Shown: positions 28,324 through 37,192, counted from the stretch's first letter. The stretch is DNA of 64,000 nucleotides from Pollutiaquabacter aromativorans (GCA_049177215.1 CP185379.1:1426001-1490000); one strand, 5' to 3'. A program made the numbers and translations. The notes: a model not told the origin generated them from the letters alone.

Positions 28324-31008
28324 ATGAGATATATTTCGATTTTCTTCCTTTTTCTGGCCGTTTTTTCGAAAAACGAGAAAATTCAGGCATTAGCTCCCCC
28401 GGTTAGCGGAATTAACTGGAGCGCTGGAGGAAGCGGAATGGATTACCCGTCAAAAGTGATCGAAATGCCCGCAGGTGGAAATCTGATCCTGGGGACCGTA
28501 GGCTCGACCAATGGCGCTGTGATCGGTTCTCATGGATCCTCGGACATCTGGCTGGTCAGAACGGATGCAAACGGCAATATGCTCTGGCAATCCTGCTTCG
28601 GCGGTAGCGCCATGGACGTTGCAGGAAGTTTCGTAGCACTCCCGAATGGACACCTGCTGATCGCGGGTTATACCGCCTCGCAAAATGGTGATGTAACCGC
28701 CAACCACGGTCAATTCGATGCATGGCTGCTCGAGGTTGACGCAACGGGCCACCTGGTCTGGCAAAAAACCTACGGCGGCTCCGCTTCCGATCTGTTGTAC
28801 ACCATTACCCTGGCTCCCAATGGAGACATCCTGTTGGGTGGCGGAACCTATTCCAATGATGGGGATGTGAATGGTCAGCATGGCAACCAGGACTTCTGGC
28901 TGCTCCGTACGGATGCCAGCGGGAACCTGCTCTGGCAGCGAAGCCTTGGCGGCAGTAACCACGAAGTATGCTACGGACTTGCCGTCTCCACCAGCGGTTA
29001 TCTTCTTGCTTGCGGTGGCACCAACTCCACCAACGGGCAGGTGACCGGCAAGCGCGGCGCTTATGATGGCTGGGTGGTTTCCCTCGACGGTAACGGCAAC
29101 TTGCAATGGTCTGCCTGCATGGGTGGAACCATGAGTGAAAGCTTCAGTGCCCTGACACTCAACGGGAACGAACTCCTTCTCGCTGGTTACACCAGTTCAA
29201 ATGATGGAGACGTGCATGGAAACCATGGTTCTTCGGACGGCTGGCTGGTTCGCTGCGACCTCAACGGTAATTTGATCGACAGCCGTTGTTATGGTGGAAG
29301 CCAGGGGGATGCCCTCTACGCCATCGCCCTGGCAAGCAACAATCAACTTCTGGCGGCAGGTGGCACCTTTTCCACCGACGGCGACATACGCCGGGGAATG
29401 GGTCTGGAAGACGCCTGGATCCTGCGCGCCTCCCGTAACCTTGACCTTTGCTGGAGCATGGCAGCCGGTGGTTCGGCGGTTGAGCGCGCCAACAGCATCG
29501 CCCCGACGCAAGACGATGCTTTTCTGCTTGGCGCCTACTCCTACAGCACCGACGGTCTGCTTTCAAGCAATCAGGGATCATCCGATATCTGGGTTTCTCG
29601 CTTCGAATGCCGGCAACCCAACGCGTCGATCGGCCTGAGCATCGACACCACCTGCATCGGCATGCCGATCATCCTGACCAACAACTCTACGGACGCGGCG
29701 GCTACACTTTGGATGGCCGACGGGATCCTGTTCTCCAATGATACCAACACCCAGTACACCAATACTGATCCCGGACGTTTCAACATTGCTTTGGTTTCCG
29801 CGACCTGTGCCCTGACCGATACGGCGGAAGACCCGCTGGTGTTCGTCCGCCTTGACCAGCCCCTGATCACCCCCACCGGCAATGCCATCTGCGACGGACA
29901 ACCCGTCGATCTCTACATCTTCTCCCCTGGCTCCATCCTCTGGAATACCGGGGCAACGGGTTCGGTCCTCCCGCAGGCAGCTGCCGGAACCTATCAGGCT
30001 ACCATTTCCTGGCACGGATGTACCGCAACCACTGCGGCTTTCAATCTCACGGAACGCAATGCTCCGCATTTCAGCCTGGGCTCCGATACCACGATCTGTG
30101 ATGCCAGTTCCATCACCCTTAATGGCCCGGCCGGGATGCTTTCCTACTTGTGGCAGGATGGCAGCACTGCAGCCAGCTACACGACGAACCTGGCCGGCTC
30201 TTACACCCTGACGATCAGCGATGGATACTGCACCGGCACCGACCAGATCGACGTTCAGACGCGGTCCTGTGCCATGCCGGTGGCCTCCTTCACCGTCAGC
30301 AGCCAGTCCGTTTGCCAGGGTTCGGCCATTCAGTTCTCGAATCAGAGTCAGCTTGCTACCAACTACACCTGGTATTTCCCGGGTGGTCAGCCTGCACAAT
30401 CCACGGATATCAACCCGGTGATCACCTATACCGTTCCGGGGGTTTACAGCGTCATGCTGCTTGCTGAAAATGCGGCAGGCACGAACAGCAGGATGGAGAT
30501 CAACTACATCACGGTACATGCGACGCCCGCCAGTCCGGTTATCACCTCGGTGGGCAACCAGCTTTTCTCCAGCCTTTCCGACAATTATCAGTGGCTCCTG
30601 GACGGCTCCTCCATCAATGGCGCTACCCAGCAAAGTCACTTCGCGATTCAGGAAGGCAGCTATCAGGTGATCGTATCGGATGCTGCAGGATGTTCAGCGA
30701 TCTCCGAACCGTTCCTCTTTCAGTCAACGGGCACCTTCAACCTGAACGACGAACAACTGCAAATCTACCCCAACCCGGCTCACGAACAATTCCGCGTCCT
30801 GCTGCCGGAAGGCTTCGGTGATGCTCAGGTGATCATTACCGATATGACCGGGAAAACGATGTTGATAACTGAGATTCAACATTCAGAACCTGCTGCCGGA
30901 AGCCTCGTAACCCTATCCGAGGAAATGCCGGCAGGCGCTTATATCGTATCCATCCGCTCGCAATCGAATCTTCAACAACAATCGAATCAATACCTCATTA
31001 AAAACTAA
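28324..31008 (+). CDS. T9SS-secreted protein with N-terminal beta-propeller repeats and PKD domain
   Basis: An 894-residue protein. After a signal peptide (MRYISIFFLFLAVFSKNEKI...) come seven or eight repeats of about 55 residues with the pattern 'GGS..D...ALASNN-LLAGGTFSTDGDI..GNHG..D.WLVR.DANGNLLW', a propeller-like repeat family frequent in T9SS cargo. The central part has Ig-like segments and a PKD domain (WYFPGGQPAQST, near residue 685). The end is a type A sorting domain (LQIYPNPAHEQFRVLLPEG onwards). The protein is expected on the cell surface or released. Its ligand is unknown. It stands 360 bases after the TTACGG hairpins and five bases before a possible microprotein gene. Confidence 0.88.
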   Translation: MRYISIFFLFLAVFSKNEKIQALAPPVSGINWSAGGSGMDYPSKVIEMPAGGNLILGTVGSTNGAVIGSHGSSDIWLVRTDANGNMLWQSCFGGSAMDVAGSFVALPNGHLLIAGYTASQNGDVTANHGQFDAWLLEVDATGHLVWQKTYGGSASDLLYTITLAPNGDILLGGGTYSNDGDVNGQHGNQDFWLLRTDASGNLLWQRSLGGSNHEVCYGLAVSTSGYLLACGGTNSTNGQVTGKRGAYDGWVVSLDGNGNLQWSACMGGTMSESFSALTLNGNELLLAGYTSSNDGDVHGNHGSSDGWLVRCDLNGNLIDSRCYGGSQGDALYAIALASNNQLLAAGGTFSTDGDIRRGMGLEDAWILRASRNLDLCWSMAAGGSAVERANSIAPTQDDAFLLGAYSYSTDGLLSSNQGSSDIWVSRFECRQPNASIGLSIDTTCIGMPIILTNNSTDAAATLWMADGILFSNDTNTQYTNTDPGRFNIALVSATCALTDTAEDPLVFVRLDQPLITPTGNAICDGQPVDLYIFSPGSILWNTGATGSVLPQAAAGTYQATISWHGCTATTAAFNLTERNAPHFSLGSDTTICDASSITLNGPAGMLSYLWQDGSTAASYTTNLAGSYTLTISDGYCTGTDQIDVQTRSCAMPVASFTVSSQSVCQGSAIQFSNQSQLATNYTWYFPGGQPAQSTDINPVITYTVPGVYSVMLLAENAAGTNSRMEINYITVHATPASPVITSVGNQLFSSLSDNYQWLLDGSSINGATQQSHFAIQEGSYQVIVSDAAGCSAISEPFLFQSTGTFNLNDEQLQIYPNPAHEQFRVLLPEGFGDAQVIITDMTGKTMLITEIQHSEPAAGSLVTLSEEMPAGAYIVSIRSQSNLQQQSNQYLIKN

Positions 31009-31013
31009 ACAAC

Positions 31014-31103
31014 ATGGCTTACGCAATCACCGCCGTTTACCTCTTGGGGCTTGGCTACATGGTTATCAACCACCTTCGGAAGAAGGAGTCGGCCAAAGGC
31101 TGA
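31014..31103 (+). CDS. Possible 29-residue single-pass membrane microprotein
   Basis: A short frame, ATG at 31014 to TGA at 31101-31103, begins five bases after the stop of the T9SS gene. The product MAYAITAVYLLGLGYMVINH (then LRKKESAKG) has one hydrophobic stretch at about residues 4-20, followed by a basic tail, as in small inner-membrane proteins with the C-terminus inside. The short distance suggests co-transcription. There is no obvious Shine-Dalgarno sequence and the frame is short enough to be chance, so this is a candidate only. Confidence 0.4.
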   Translation: MAYAITAVYLLGLGYMVINHLRKKESAKG

Positions 31104-31121
31104 TCACCGGAAAGCTACCGG

Positions 31122-31880
31122 TCAGTCTCTTCCGCTGATGATGCCTCCGAGCAATCCTCCGATTCCGGAAGATTGTTCCTTGTTCCGCCCCCAAGCGGCG
31201 GCGGCCATGATCCGGTCAGCGAGACGAACGAAGGGCAGGCTCTGAAGGAATACGATGCCGGGTCCGGTTAGTTTGGCGTAGAACAAACCTTCTCCGCCGA
31301 AGAGTACGTTCTTAAATCCGCCGATGAACTGGATGTCGTAGTCGACGCTTGGTTGAAAGGCGACCAGGCAACCGGTATCGACCCGTAGGGTTTCATTGGG
31401 CTGCAAGGTTCGCTGGATGATCGCACCTCCGGCGTGCACGAACGCTTTTCCGTCACCGGAAAGTCGTTGGAGAATGAATCCTTCTCCGCCGAACAATCCT
31501 GCTCCGAGCCTTTTCGTGAATTCCACTGAGATGTCGATGCCCTGCGCGGCACAGAGGAATCCGTCCCGTTGGCAGAGAAAGGTCCCACCGTACTGGGTCA
31601 GGTCCAGGGGAATGATCTTTCCCGGGTAAGGAGCCGCGAATGTGACCCTGCTTTTATTATTGGCGGTATTCAGGAAAGAGGTGATAAAAAAACTCTCGCC
31701 GGAGATCATCCGTTTCAAGCCGGAGAAGATGCCGCCGCCGGTTCCGGTTTGCATCTGGATTCCATCTTCCATGAAAAGCATGGCACCGACCTCTGCGCGA
31801 ACGGCCTCGCCCGGATCCAATTCGATTTCGACCGCCTGAATGTCGTCGCCCAGGATGCGGTAATCAATATCGTGTGCCAT
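31122..31880 (-). CDS. AIM24 / TIGR00266 family protein
   Basis: A 252-residue protein. It has the family's features: DPGEAVRAEVGAMLFMEDGIQMQT near the start, LTQYGGTFLCQRDGFLCAAQG in the middle, GGEGFILQRLSGDGKAFVHAGG and FKNVLFGGEGLFYAKLTGPG later, which form a tryptophan-RNA-binding-attenuator-like beta fold with internal duplication. The Gly-rich tail (SSGIGGLLGGIISG) is also typical. Mitochondrial AIM24 affects inner-membrane organisation; the bacterial role is not established. It converges on the preceding T9SS gene and lies 30 bases downstream of the phosphohexomutase. Confidence 0.88.
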   Translation of the reverse strand: MAHDIDYRILGDDIQAVEIELDPGEAVRAEVGAMLFMEDGIQMQTGTGGGIFSGLKRMISGESFFITSFLNTANNKSRVTFAAPYPGKIIPLDLTQYGGTFLCQRDGFLCAAQGIDISVEFTKRLGAGLFGGEGFILQRLSGDGKAFVHAGGAIIQRTLQPNETLRVDTGCLVAFQPSVDYDIQFIGGFKNVLFGGEGLFYAKLTGPGIVFLQSLPFVRLADRIMAAAAWGRNKEQSSGIGGLLGGIISGRD

Positions 31881-31910
31881 GGTTCGGGTTTTTGGAGAAC
31901 AACAACAAGT

Positions 31911-33326
31911 TTAGGATTTCAACAAGGTTTCCTGCGCGGCTTTCAGAATCGCAAAGGCGCCTTCGCGGGTTGATGATTCCGCATACGTCCGCAACACCGG
32001 CTCAGTTCCGGAAGCGCGGATCAACAGCCATTCCCGGTTTTCGTTATCAAAGAAGTATTTGTAACCGTCCAGGTCATCTATTCTCGCAACCTTGTAAGGG
32101 CCGAATGACGAATAGGCACCAGCCGCGGTATTCGCAACGATCCGGTCTTTCACAGCCTGATCAAGGTGCAGGTCGTTTCGCTCAAAAGAAAACGGACCGA
32201 CGATGTCGTACACTTCCCGGATAAGTTCCGGCAGGGTTTTTCCGCTCTTCGCCATGAATTCCCAGATCACCAATCCCATCCAGATTCCATCGCGCTCCGG
32301 GATATGACCTTTGATGGCGATTCCACCGCTCTCTTCCCCTCCGATCAGTACATCTTCCCGCACCATGATCTCACAGATGTACTTGAATCCGATCTTGACC
32401 GTCTCAAGCGTCAGACCGTAATGCTTGCATAGTTTCTCCACCTTGGGTGTGGTACTGAAAGCCGTGCAGACCTTACCCGTCATTCCCTTGTATTTTACCA
32501 GATAGTGGATCAGCAAGAGGATGATGTGGTGCGAGTCGATGAAGTTTCCTTCGCCATCGTACATGCCGATCCGGTCGGCGTCGCCATCGGTTACGACAGC
32601 ACAGGAATATCCTTTGGTGCTGGTCAGTAGTTGGTGGAGATCGCGAAGGTTCTTATGGATCGGTTCCGGCGCCTGCCCGTGGAATCCGGGGTTATTGTCG
32701 CAATGCAATAAGGTGATGTCGGGGAATAGTCGGCGCATTACATTCTGACCTGCGCCAAACATGGCGTCATACGCCAATTTCATTCCTGAACGACGGATAG
32801 CTTCCAGGTCAAAATTCGCTTCGACGTGTCGTATGTATAAATCTTCCAGGTTGACATATTCCAGCATCCCGGTCTTTTCAAATCCTGCCAAAACGATCCG
32901 GTCAAGGTCAAGCGAGCAGTGGTCCGGGATGATATCTTCAATCTGTTGAACATCCGACGGACTGAGCGGGCCGCCGAACGAGCCCTTCAGTTTGAAACCA
33001 TTGTAGGAAGGCGGATTGTGAGAAGCCGTCAGGATGACTCCCAGATCGGCCTTCAGTTTCACCGCGCCGAGGGAAATCATCGGAGTCGAAACGAATCCCC
33101 TGGCCAGGGAAACCTTGACGCCGCGTTCACAGAGCACCTTGGCGACTGTCTCGGCAAACAGCTCGCCGGCAAAGCGACAGTCGTGACCTAATACAATATG
33201 AGGCTGTTTCTTTTGCTTCTTCAACCAGGCTGCCGTAGCCTCTGCGACGCGTGCCACATTGGCAACGGTGAAATCCTTCGCGATGATGGCACGCCAGCCA
33301 TCGGTTCCAAACTTGATCTTGCTCAT
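31911..33326 (-). CDS. Phosphoglucomutase/phosphomannomutase family protein
   Basis: A 471-residue alpha-D-phosphohexomutase, which moves a phosphate between C1 and C6 of a sugar (or amino sugar) through a phosphoserine. The active-site serine is Ser102 in ILTASHNPPSYNG; the metal loop is VTDGDADRIGMYD; the sugar-binding loop is GGEESGGIAIKGH; the phosphate-binding loop is RASGTEPVLRTYAES. The start FGTDGWRAIIAKDF matches the glucose/glucosamine-type members. Glucosamine, glucose and mannose forms cannot be separated safely by eye, so no symbol is given. It ends 30 bases before AIM24 and starts 28 bases after the unknown exported protein. Confidence 0.92.
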   Translation of the reverse strand: MSKIKFGTDGWRAIIAKDFTVANVARVAEATAAWLKKQKKQPHIVLGHDCRFAGELFAETVAKVLCERGVKVSLARGFVSTPMISLGAVKLKADLGVILTASHNPPSYNGFKLKGSFGGPLSPSDVQQIEDIIPDHCSLDLDRIVLAGFEKTGMLEYVNLEDLYIRHVEANFDLEAIRRSGMKLAYDAMFGAGQNVMRRLFPDITLLHCDNNPGFHGQAPEPIHKNLRDLHQLLTSTKGYSCAVVTDGDADRIGMYDGEGNFIDSHHIILLLIHYLVKYKGMTGKVCTAFSTTPKVEKLCKHYGLTLETVKIGFKYICEIMVREDVLIGGEESGGIAIKGHIPERDGIWMGLVIWEFMAKSGKTLPELIREVYDIVGPFSFERNDLHLDQAVKDRIVANTAAGAYSSFGPYKVARIDDLDGYKYFFDNENREWLLIRASGTEPVLRTYAESSTREGAFAILKAAQETLLKS

Positions 33327-33354
33327 TCGATATCTTCTGTGACGCCCTAAGTCT

Positions 33355-34443
33355 TCAGGGAACGAACTCGGAAAGCCGGTTCCATTCCCAGGTCTGAAGG
33401 GCTTTTTTCAGCCCACTCGAACGATCCGGCGCAATGGCTTCGTCGTTCAATTGCAGGATGCGAAAATAAAACTCTTTTTCGTTCAAAAGGTCTAAAAACT
33501 GCCTGAAACCGACTACTAATTCCATCCTCGCAAGGTCCTCCAGCGAGGTGGATCTCAATGGTTTTCCGTCCACCCAAAAGCGGACGGCCTTAAGCCGGGA
33601 TTCGATGATTTCGCCGTTCCGGTGCCACTCCTCTTCGACTTCTATCGCGGAGAGCCGGAGCGGTTTCTCTACAGTAAAATCGCTTAAAGCATCACCGCCC
33701 AGGTTGAAATACACTTCCCGATTTTCATTCAGGTATTGTTGTATAGAACCCAGCAGCCTTGCCGCTGCGGCCGTTGGTTCATCCCGTACCGTCATGGAAT
33801 CTTCCACCATCCAGGTGATGCGCTTGCAGGTATGCTCCGGAGCACCGGTCTTTCCGGTAACGAACTGACGGACCGATTCGCGCAACCGGAGGGCATCGAC
33901 AACATCTTTCACCTGCTTGTTGCCAAATTGAAGGATGGTGTACAGGTAATACTTGTTCAGCAAGACGGTTCCAAAGTCAAGTTTGCAATCGCCATTGGCG
34001 TTGAGTTTGAGCAGCGAGGCGCGGAATAAACTGTCCAGGGGAGCATGATCGACATAACCAAAAGAAACTTCTTCCCCGGACGTTGTACGGGAAGAGAGAA
34101 AATATCCCAACGTCCGGAGCCGCCCTTTTTTCTGGTCAAGGTTCCAGTATTCGTAGATAAACAGTTGGGGCAGGTCACGGATCAAGGTACCCGAACTACG
34201 CTCCACCCGGGCGAGCGCTTCCGGTGTGATGGCAAAATTCTTCTTTGGACCATCCCACAACGTCACCTTTCCCTCTCTGATCCAGGGTTCAATCAATGCG
34301 GGCAACTGCTCGACGAGGTTAAAACCCAGGCTATCCGGTTGATCCGCCTTGCTGACAAAAAGTAATACCGGCGTCTCCCGCGCGGCGAGCTTGGAAAAAC
34401 AACCCAGTAGCAGGAAGACCAAAAAAACAGTGGTGTATCTCAT
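33355..34443 (-). CDS. Exported protein of unknown function, possible lipoprotein
   Basis: A 362-residue protein I do not recognise. The N-terminus (MRYTTVFLVFLLLGCFSKLAA) is a signal sequence with a possible lipobox LLGC, so Cys15 could be lipidated. The remainder is a soluble alpha/beta sequence; VEKPLRLSAIEVEEEWHRNGEI and a FYFRILQLNDEAI segment near the end give no family match that I know. It starts two bases after the mltG stop codon and ends 28 bases before the phosphohexomutase, so it is probably part of an operon linked with cell-envelope synthesis. Confidence 0.7.
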   Translation of the reverse strand: MRYTTVFLVFLLLGCFSKLAARETPVLLFVSKADQPDSLGFNLVEQLPALIEPWIREGKVTLWDGPKKNFAITPEALARVERSSGTLIRDLPQLFIYEYWNLDQKKGRLRTLGYFLSSRTTSGEEVSFGYVDHAPLDSLFRASLLKLNANGDCKLDFGTVLLNKYYLYTILQFGNKQVKDVVDALRLRESVRQFVTGKTGAPEHTCKRITWMVEDSMTVRDEPTAAAARLLGSIQQYLNENREVYFNLGGDALSDFTVEKPLRLSAIEVEEEWHRNGEIIESRLKAVRFWVDGKPLRSTSLEDLARMELVVGFRQFLDLLNEKEFYFRILQLNDEAIAPDRSSGLKKALQTWEWNRLSEFVP

Positions 34444-34445
34444 GA

Positions 34446-35501
34446 TCAGTTACGGATACCTCGCCGATCCAGCGCCTTTTGAAATCTTCGCGCATTGACA
34501 AGGTGTTGTACATAGGTGGCCGCGAACGCGTGATAGCCCGAGAAGTCATCGCGCGCGCAGAAATAATAGTAGTTATGCGCCTGATAATTGAGGACCGCGT
34601 CAATAGAGGCGGATGTTGGAAGGCAGATCGGTCCGGGAGGCAGACCGGCATACAGGTAGGTATTGTAGGGTGAGTCGATGGTCTTGTGAATATTGAGCAC
34701 CCGGGTAATGGTAAAATCCCCAAGCGCGTAAACAAGCGTGGGGTCGGCATCCAGGCGCATCCCCTTTTTCAGGCGGTTCAGATAGACCCCGGCTATTATG
34801 GGTTTCTCGTCGTTGCGATTCGTTTCCTGTTGAACGATACTGGCAAGGATGGAGACTTCCACTTGTTGTAGTCCGATCCGCTTCGCCTTCTGCTGCCGCG
34901 AAGCGTTCCAGAACTTCGCATACTCCTTTTTCATGCGTTGGAGAAACTGATCCGCCGAAGTATTCCAATAAAACTCGTAGGTATCCGGCAGGAACATGGC
35001 CAGCACATTCCCTGCATTGAAACCCAGTGGCTGGAGGTAGTCATTATCTTCCAGCAGATGCAGCAGCGCATCCGGTTCCAGTTCCAATTGCTGCCCGATC
35101 CGATCCGCCAACTCGCGCGTAGTCCGGATGTTGTTGAAAACCAACTTGACCGGTGTCTGCCGTCCGGATCGAAGGAGTTGAACCAGTTCCCGGTTACTCA
35201 TCCCTGACCGGAGTTTATATCGTCCGGGCTTTACGTCTGATCCGTATTTCATCCTCCCGGCCGTCCACCGGAATGAAGCTTCGTCTTTCAGCGCCTTTTT
35301 CTCGTGCAGTAGGTTGATCACATCATCGAAATCGGCTCCCGTAGGGATCAACAGGAAATTCCGGTTGGGGTCGGCCACTTCAACATTGGGCTGATAGATC
35401 CTTTCGTAGGCCACATAGCCGATTCCACCGATCACCAACAATAACACGAATACCCCTGCCCACATCCAGCGGAGTATGGTCCTTCTTCTCTTAGTACTCA
35501 T
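34446..35501 (-). CDS. mltG: Endolytic murein transglycosylase MltG (YceG-like)
   Basis: A 351-residue inner-membrane protein with an N-terminal anchor helix (about 12-31) and a periplasmic YceG domain. MltG cuts nascent glycan strands and is thought to end chain growth. A LysM-like subdomain (about 40-110) precedes the catalytic part. The catalytic Glu226 lies in IVQQETNRNDE, followed by AGVYLNRLKKGMRLDADPTLVYALG and SPYNTYLYAGLPPGPICLPT, all family hallmarks. It is the first gene of a minus-strand group continuing into the unknown exported protein two bases downstream. Confidence 0.95.
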   Translation of the reverse strand: MSTKRRRTILRWMWAGVFVLLLVIGGIGYVAYERIYQPNVEVADPNRNFLLIPTGADFDDVINLLHEKKALKDEASFRWTAGRMKYGSDVKPGRYKLRSGMSNRELVQLLRSGRQTPVKLVFNNIRTTRELADRIGQQLELEPDALLHLLEDNDYLQPLGFNAGNVLAMFLPDTYEFYWNTSADQFLQRMKKEYAKFWNASRQQKAKRIGLQQVEVSILASIVQQETNRNDEKPIIAGVYLNRLKKGMRLDADPTLVYALGDFTITRVLNIHKTIDSPYNTYLYAGLPPGPICLPTSASIDAVLNYQAHNYYYFCARDDFSGYHAFAATYVQHLVNARRFQKALDRRGIRN

Positions 35502-35598
35502 CTTGCTCTAGCTAAGGTAGCCAGGAGGCTTATCGGAAGCGTAACGGTCCGTTAATTTTTTCTCAACACGACCAGCCTTATTTCACCATCAAATTCAT

Positions 35599-35970
35599 AT
35601 GACCATGAACCTCCGAATCTATCACCTGGAAAGAGCAGCCCTGCATTCCCGTTGCAAATCGGTCTTTGTCACCCTCGGCTACCAGCTAATCGAAGAGGAT
35701 CCACTCAACTGTATCCTGCGAGCCGTGCGTGAGGAGCCCGCAGGGGCCTGTTCGAGTCTGCTTGATATCCGGATAAAAAAAGAGCCGGATGGAATTCAAG
35801 TGCTGGTCCTCAGCGGACAGCGATCGAATGTATTCGGGACCATCCGGTTTGATCCGGATGGGGAAACGGAATTCATCGAACATTTTTTGTTTGCCATCCA
35901 GCCCGCCGTAATCCGTCATCCCGAATTTCGGCTAACAGAAGCCGATTATGCGTTTGCATCCGGTTTTTGA
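35599..35970 (+). CDS. Hypothetical 123-residue protein
   Basis: Unrecognised. A soluble, mixed alpha/beta sequence with no signal peptide or membrane segment. The pattern of alternating strands (SVFVTLGYQLIEED, IQVLVLSGQRSNVFGTIRF) suggests a small beta-rich domain. Starts are possible at ATG 35599 or ATG 35605. It lies alone between divergent mltG and the phosphate-response regulators. Codon use and length support a real gene, but nothing shows its function. Confidence 0.5.
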   Translation: MTMNLRIYHLERAALHSRCKSVFVTLGYQLIEEDPLNCILRAVREEPAGACSSLLDIRIKKEPDGIQVLVLSGQRSNVFGTIRFDPDGETEFIEHFLFAIQPAVIRHPEFRLTEADYAFASGF

Positions 35971-35979
35971 GCCAATGGT

Positions 35980-36018
35980 CTTAACAATTAATTCACCCCG
36001 GATTAATCGCGGGTTTAC
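35980..36018 (+). promoter_or_regulatory. Candidate Pho box upstream of the response-regulator pair (four phased half-sites)
   Basis: CTTAAC (35980), ATTCAC (35991), ATTAAT (36002) and GTTTAC (36013) start exactly 11 bp apart. CATCTTTG at 36029-36036 matches the -7 box at seven of eight positions and lies 11 bp after the last half-site, where an activator could replace the -33 contact. The start codon is at 36055. Confidence 0.55.
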
Positions 36019-36054
36019 GTTGGGTGGACATCTTTGAATCGATAAACCGAACAA

Positions 36055-36426
36055 ATGAACAAGCCCTTAAAAGTCCTGGTGGTAGATGATGAACCGGATG
36101 TAGTCGAAATCCTGAGCTACAATCTTTCCAGGGAGAACTACCTGGTCTATAAGGCCTACAATGGCAGTGATGGGGTTCGTGTCGCTCACGAAGTTCATCC
36201 CGACCTCGTGATCATGGATATCCGGATGCCGGGAATCAATGGCATTGAAGCCTGCCGTCAGATGAAGCAGGACGATGAAACCAAGACCATTCCCGTACTA
36301 TTTCTCACGGCCGATGCGGATGAATACACCACCATGAACGCCATCGAGGCCGGTGGTGACCACTTTATCACCAAACCGATTCGTCCACAGATCCTGATGG
36401 GCATGATCGCGGAACTAATTCGATGA
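36055..36426 (+). CDS. Stand-alone response-regulator receiver domain (PhoB-like)
   Basis: A 123-residue protein that is a single CheY-like receiver with no output domain. All phosphorylation residues are present: the acidic pair Asp11/Asp12, phospho-acceptor Asp55 in VIMDIRMPG, Thr85 in LFLTA and Lys107 in ITKPI. The sequence resembles the receiver half of PhoB. Its stop overlaps the next start by four bases (ATGA), so the two are made together. The neighbours are all phosphate-uptake genes, so it probably senses phosphate limitation through a histidine kinase encoded outside the window. How it signals without a DNA-binding domain is open; it might pair with the next protein. Confidence 0.88.
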   Translation: MNKPLKVLVVDDEPDVVEILSYNLSRENYLVYKAYNGSDGVRVAHEVHPDLVIMDIRMPGINGIEACRQMKQDDETKTIPVLFLTADADEYTTMNAIEAGGDHFITKPIRPQILMGMIAELIR

Positions 36427-37124
36427 CCATGATGTTCATGTCCTACGCACCCGCAGCACCTTTACTTCTAGTAGCCGAATCCACCGCCGAACACCGCCAG
36501 CTTGCAGAATTCCTGAGTGATGCCGGTTGTTCGCTCACCTGGGTGCATCGCAGTTCCGATGCCCTGCCCGTACTGGCCAACCTGGATACCGGCGCTGTCA
36601 TCCTTGACTCCGGAAACAATCTTCTGGCAAGCCTGGAACTATGCTTTTCCATCAAATCGGCTCACCAGCACCGGAATCTTCGTGTCATCATCCTGGGTCA
36701 TAGCAATGAAAGCCGGGAAGAGATCGCGGCCTTTGATGCAGGGGCCGACGACTTTATCCGCAGGCCGCTGGACCCGGAGATCGTATTCAAACGGCTGCGT
36801 GCCCGACTTGACTTTCCGGCAAACGGACGGGCGCAGTTTGCCAATAGCAAAGACAATCTGATCATTGACCGTGAGGCGTATGCCGTGTATCTCAACCAGC
36901 AGCCTGTACCGGTTTCGCGTAAGGAATTCGAGCTGCTGCACCTGATGGCGGCACAACCGGGAAAAGTATTTACCCGGGAAGAGATCTTCGAAAAGGTCTG
37001 GAAGCGCAAGCCTTCCCAAAATGACCGGACCATTGATGTCCACATTCTCCGTTTACGCAGAAAACTGGGATCTGATTTCATTACCACCCAGAAGGGAATC
37101 GGCTACCGTTTCATGCAAGCCTGA
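36423..37124 (+). CDS. OmpR/PhoB-type DNA-binding regulator with degenerate receiver
   Basis: A 233-residue protein with an N-terminal receiver-like domain and a C-terminal winged helix (about 135-233: RKEFELLHLMAAQPGKVFTR, NDRTIDVHILRLRRKLG, KGIGYRF), the PhoB/OmpR output. The receiver keeps Asp62 at the phosphorylation position, but the acidic pair is Ala18-Glu19, the conserved Thr is Gly92 and the conserved Lys is Arg114, so normal phosphorylation is doubtful. With the intact receiver in the overlapping upstream gene, the pair looks like PhoB whose sensing and DNA-binding roles are divided. The adjacent pst genes make it the likely regulator of the cluster. The exact start is uncertain (ATG at 36423, 36429, 36432 or 36438). 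Confidence 0.85.
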   Translation: MTMMFMSYAPAAPLLLVAESTAEHRQLAEFLSDAGCSLTWVHRSSDALPVLANLDTGAVILDSGNNLLASLELCFSIKSAHQHRNLRVIILGHSNESREEIAAFDAGADDFIRRPLDPEIVFKRLRARLDFPANGRAQFANSKDNLIIDREAYAVYLNQQPVPVSRKEFELLHLMAAQPGKVFTREEIFEKVWKRKPSQNDRTIDVHILRLRRKLGSDFITTQKGIGYRFMQA

Positions 37125-37142
37125 GGGTGGTGAATCGGCGTT

Positions 37143-37192
37143 GTTCACACGCCGTTCACGATTTCATAAACAAGGATTCAGACAGCATTAAC
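37143..37192 (+). promoter_or_regulatory. Candidate Pho box upstream of the T9SS beta-helix gene
   Basis: GTTCAC at 37143 and 37154 lie 11 bp apart; in the same 11-bp register ATTCAG (37176) and ATTAAC (37187) follow, while the position at 37165 (CATAAA) does not match. This places four of five slots in phase. Confidence 0.5.

Noticed and set aside
28324..31008. T9SS protein repeats as bulb-type lectin or FG-GAP integrin repeats
   Set aside because: The repeat has the 'DGD..GNHG..D.WL' pattern and about 55 residues; it lacks the FG-GAP calcium-loop signature and the lectin QxDxNxVxY motif.
36055..37124. The two regulators as one PhoB gene broken by a frameshift
   Set aside because: Each product has a complete receiver-like domain, and the overlap is a clean ATGA. 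A simple frameshift would leave only one receiver in total.
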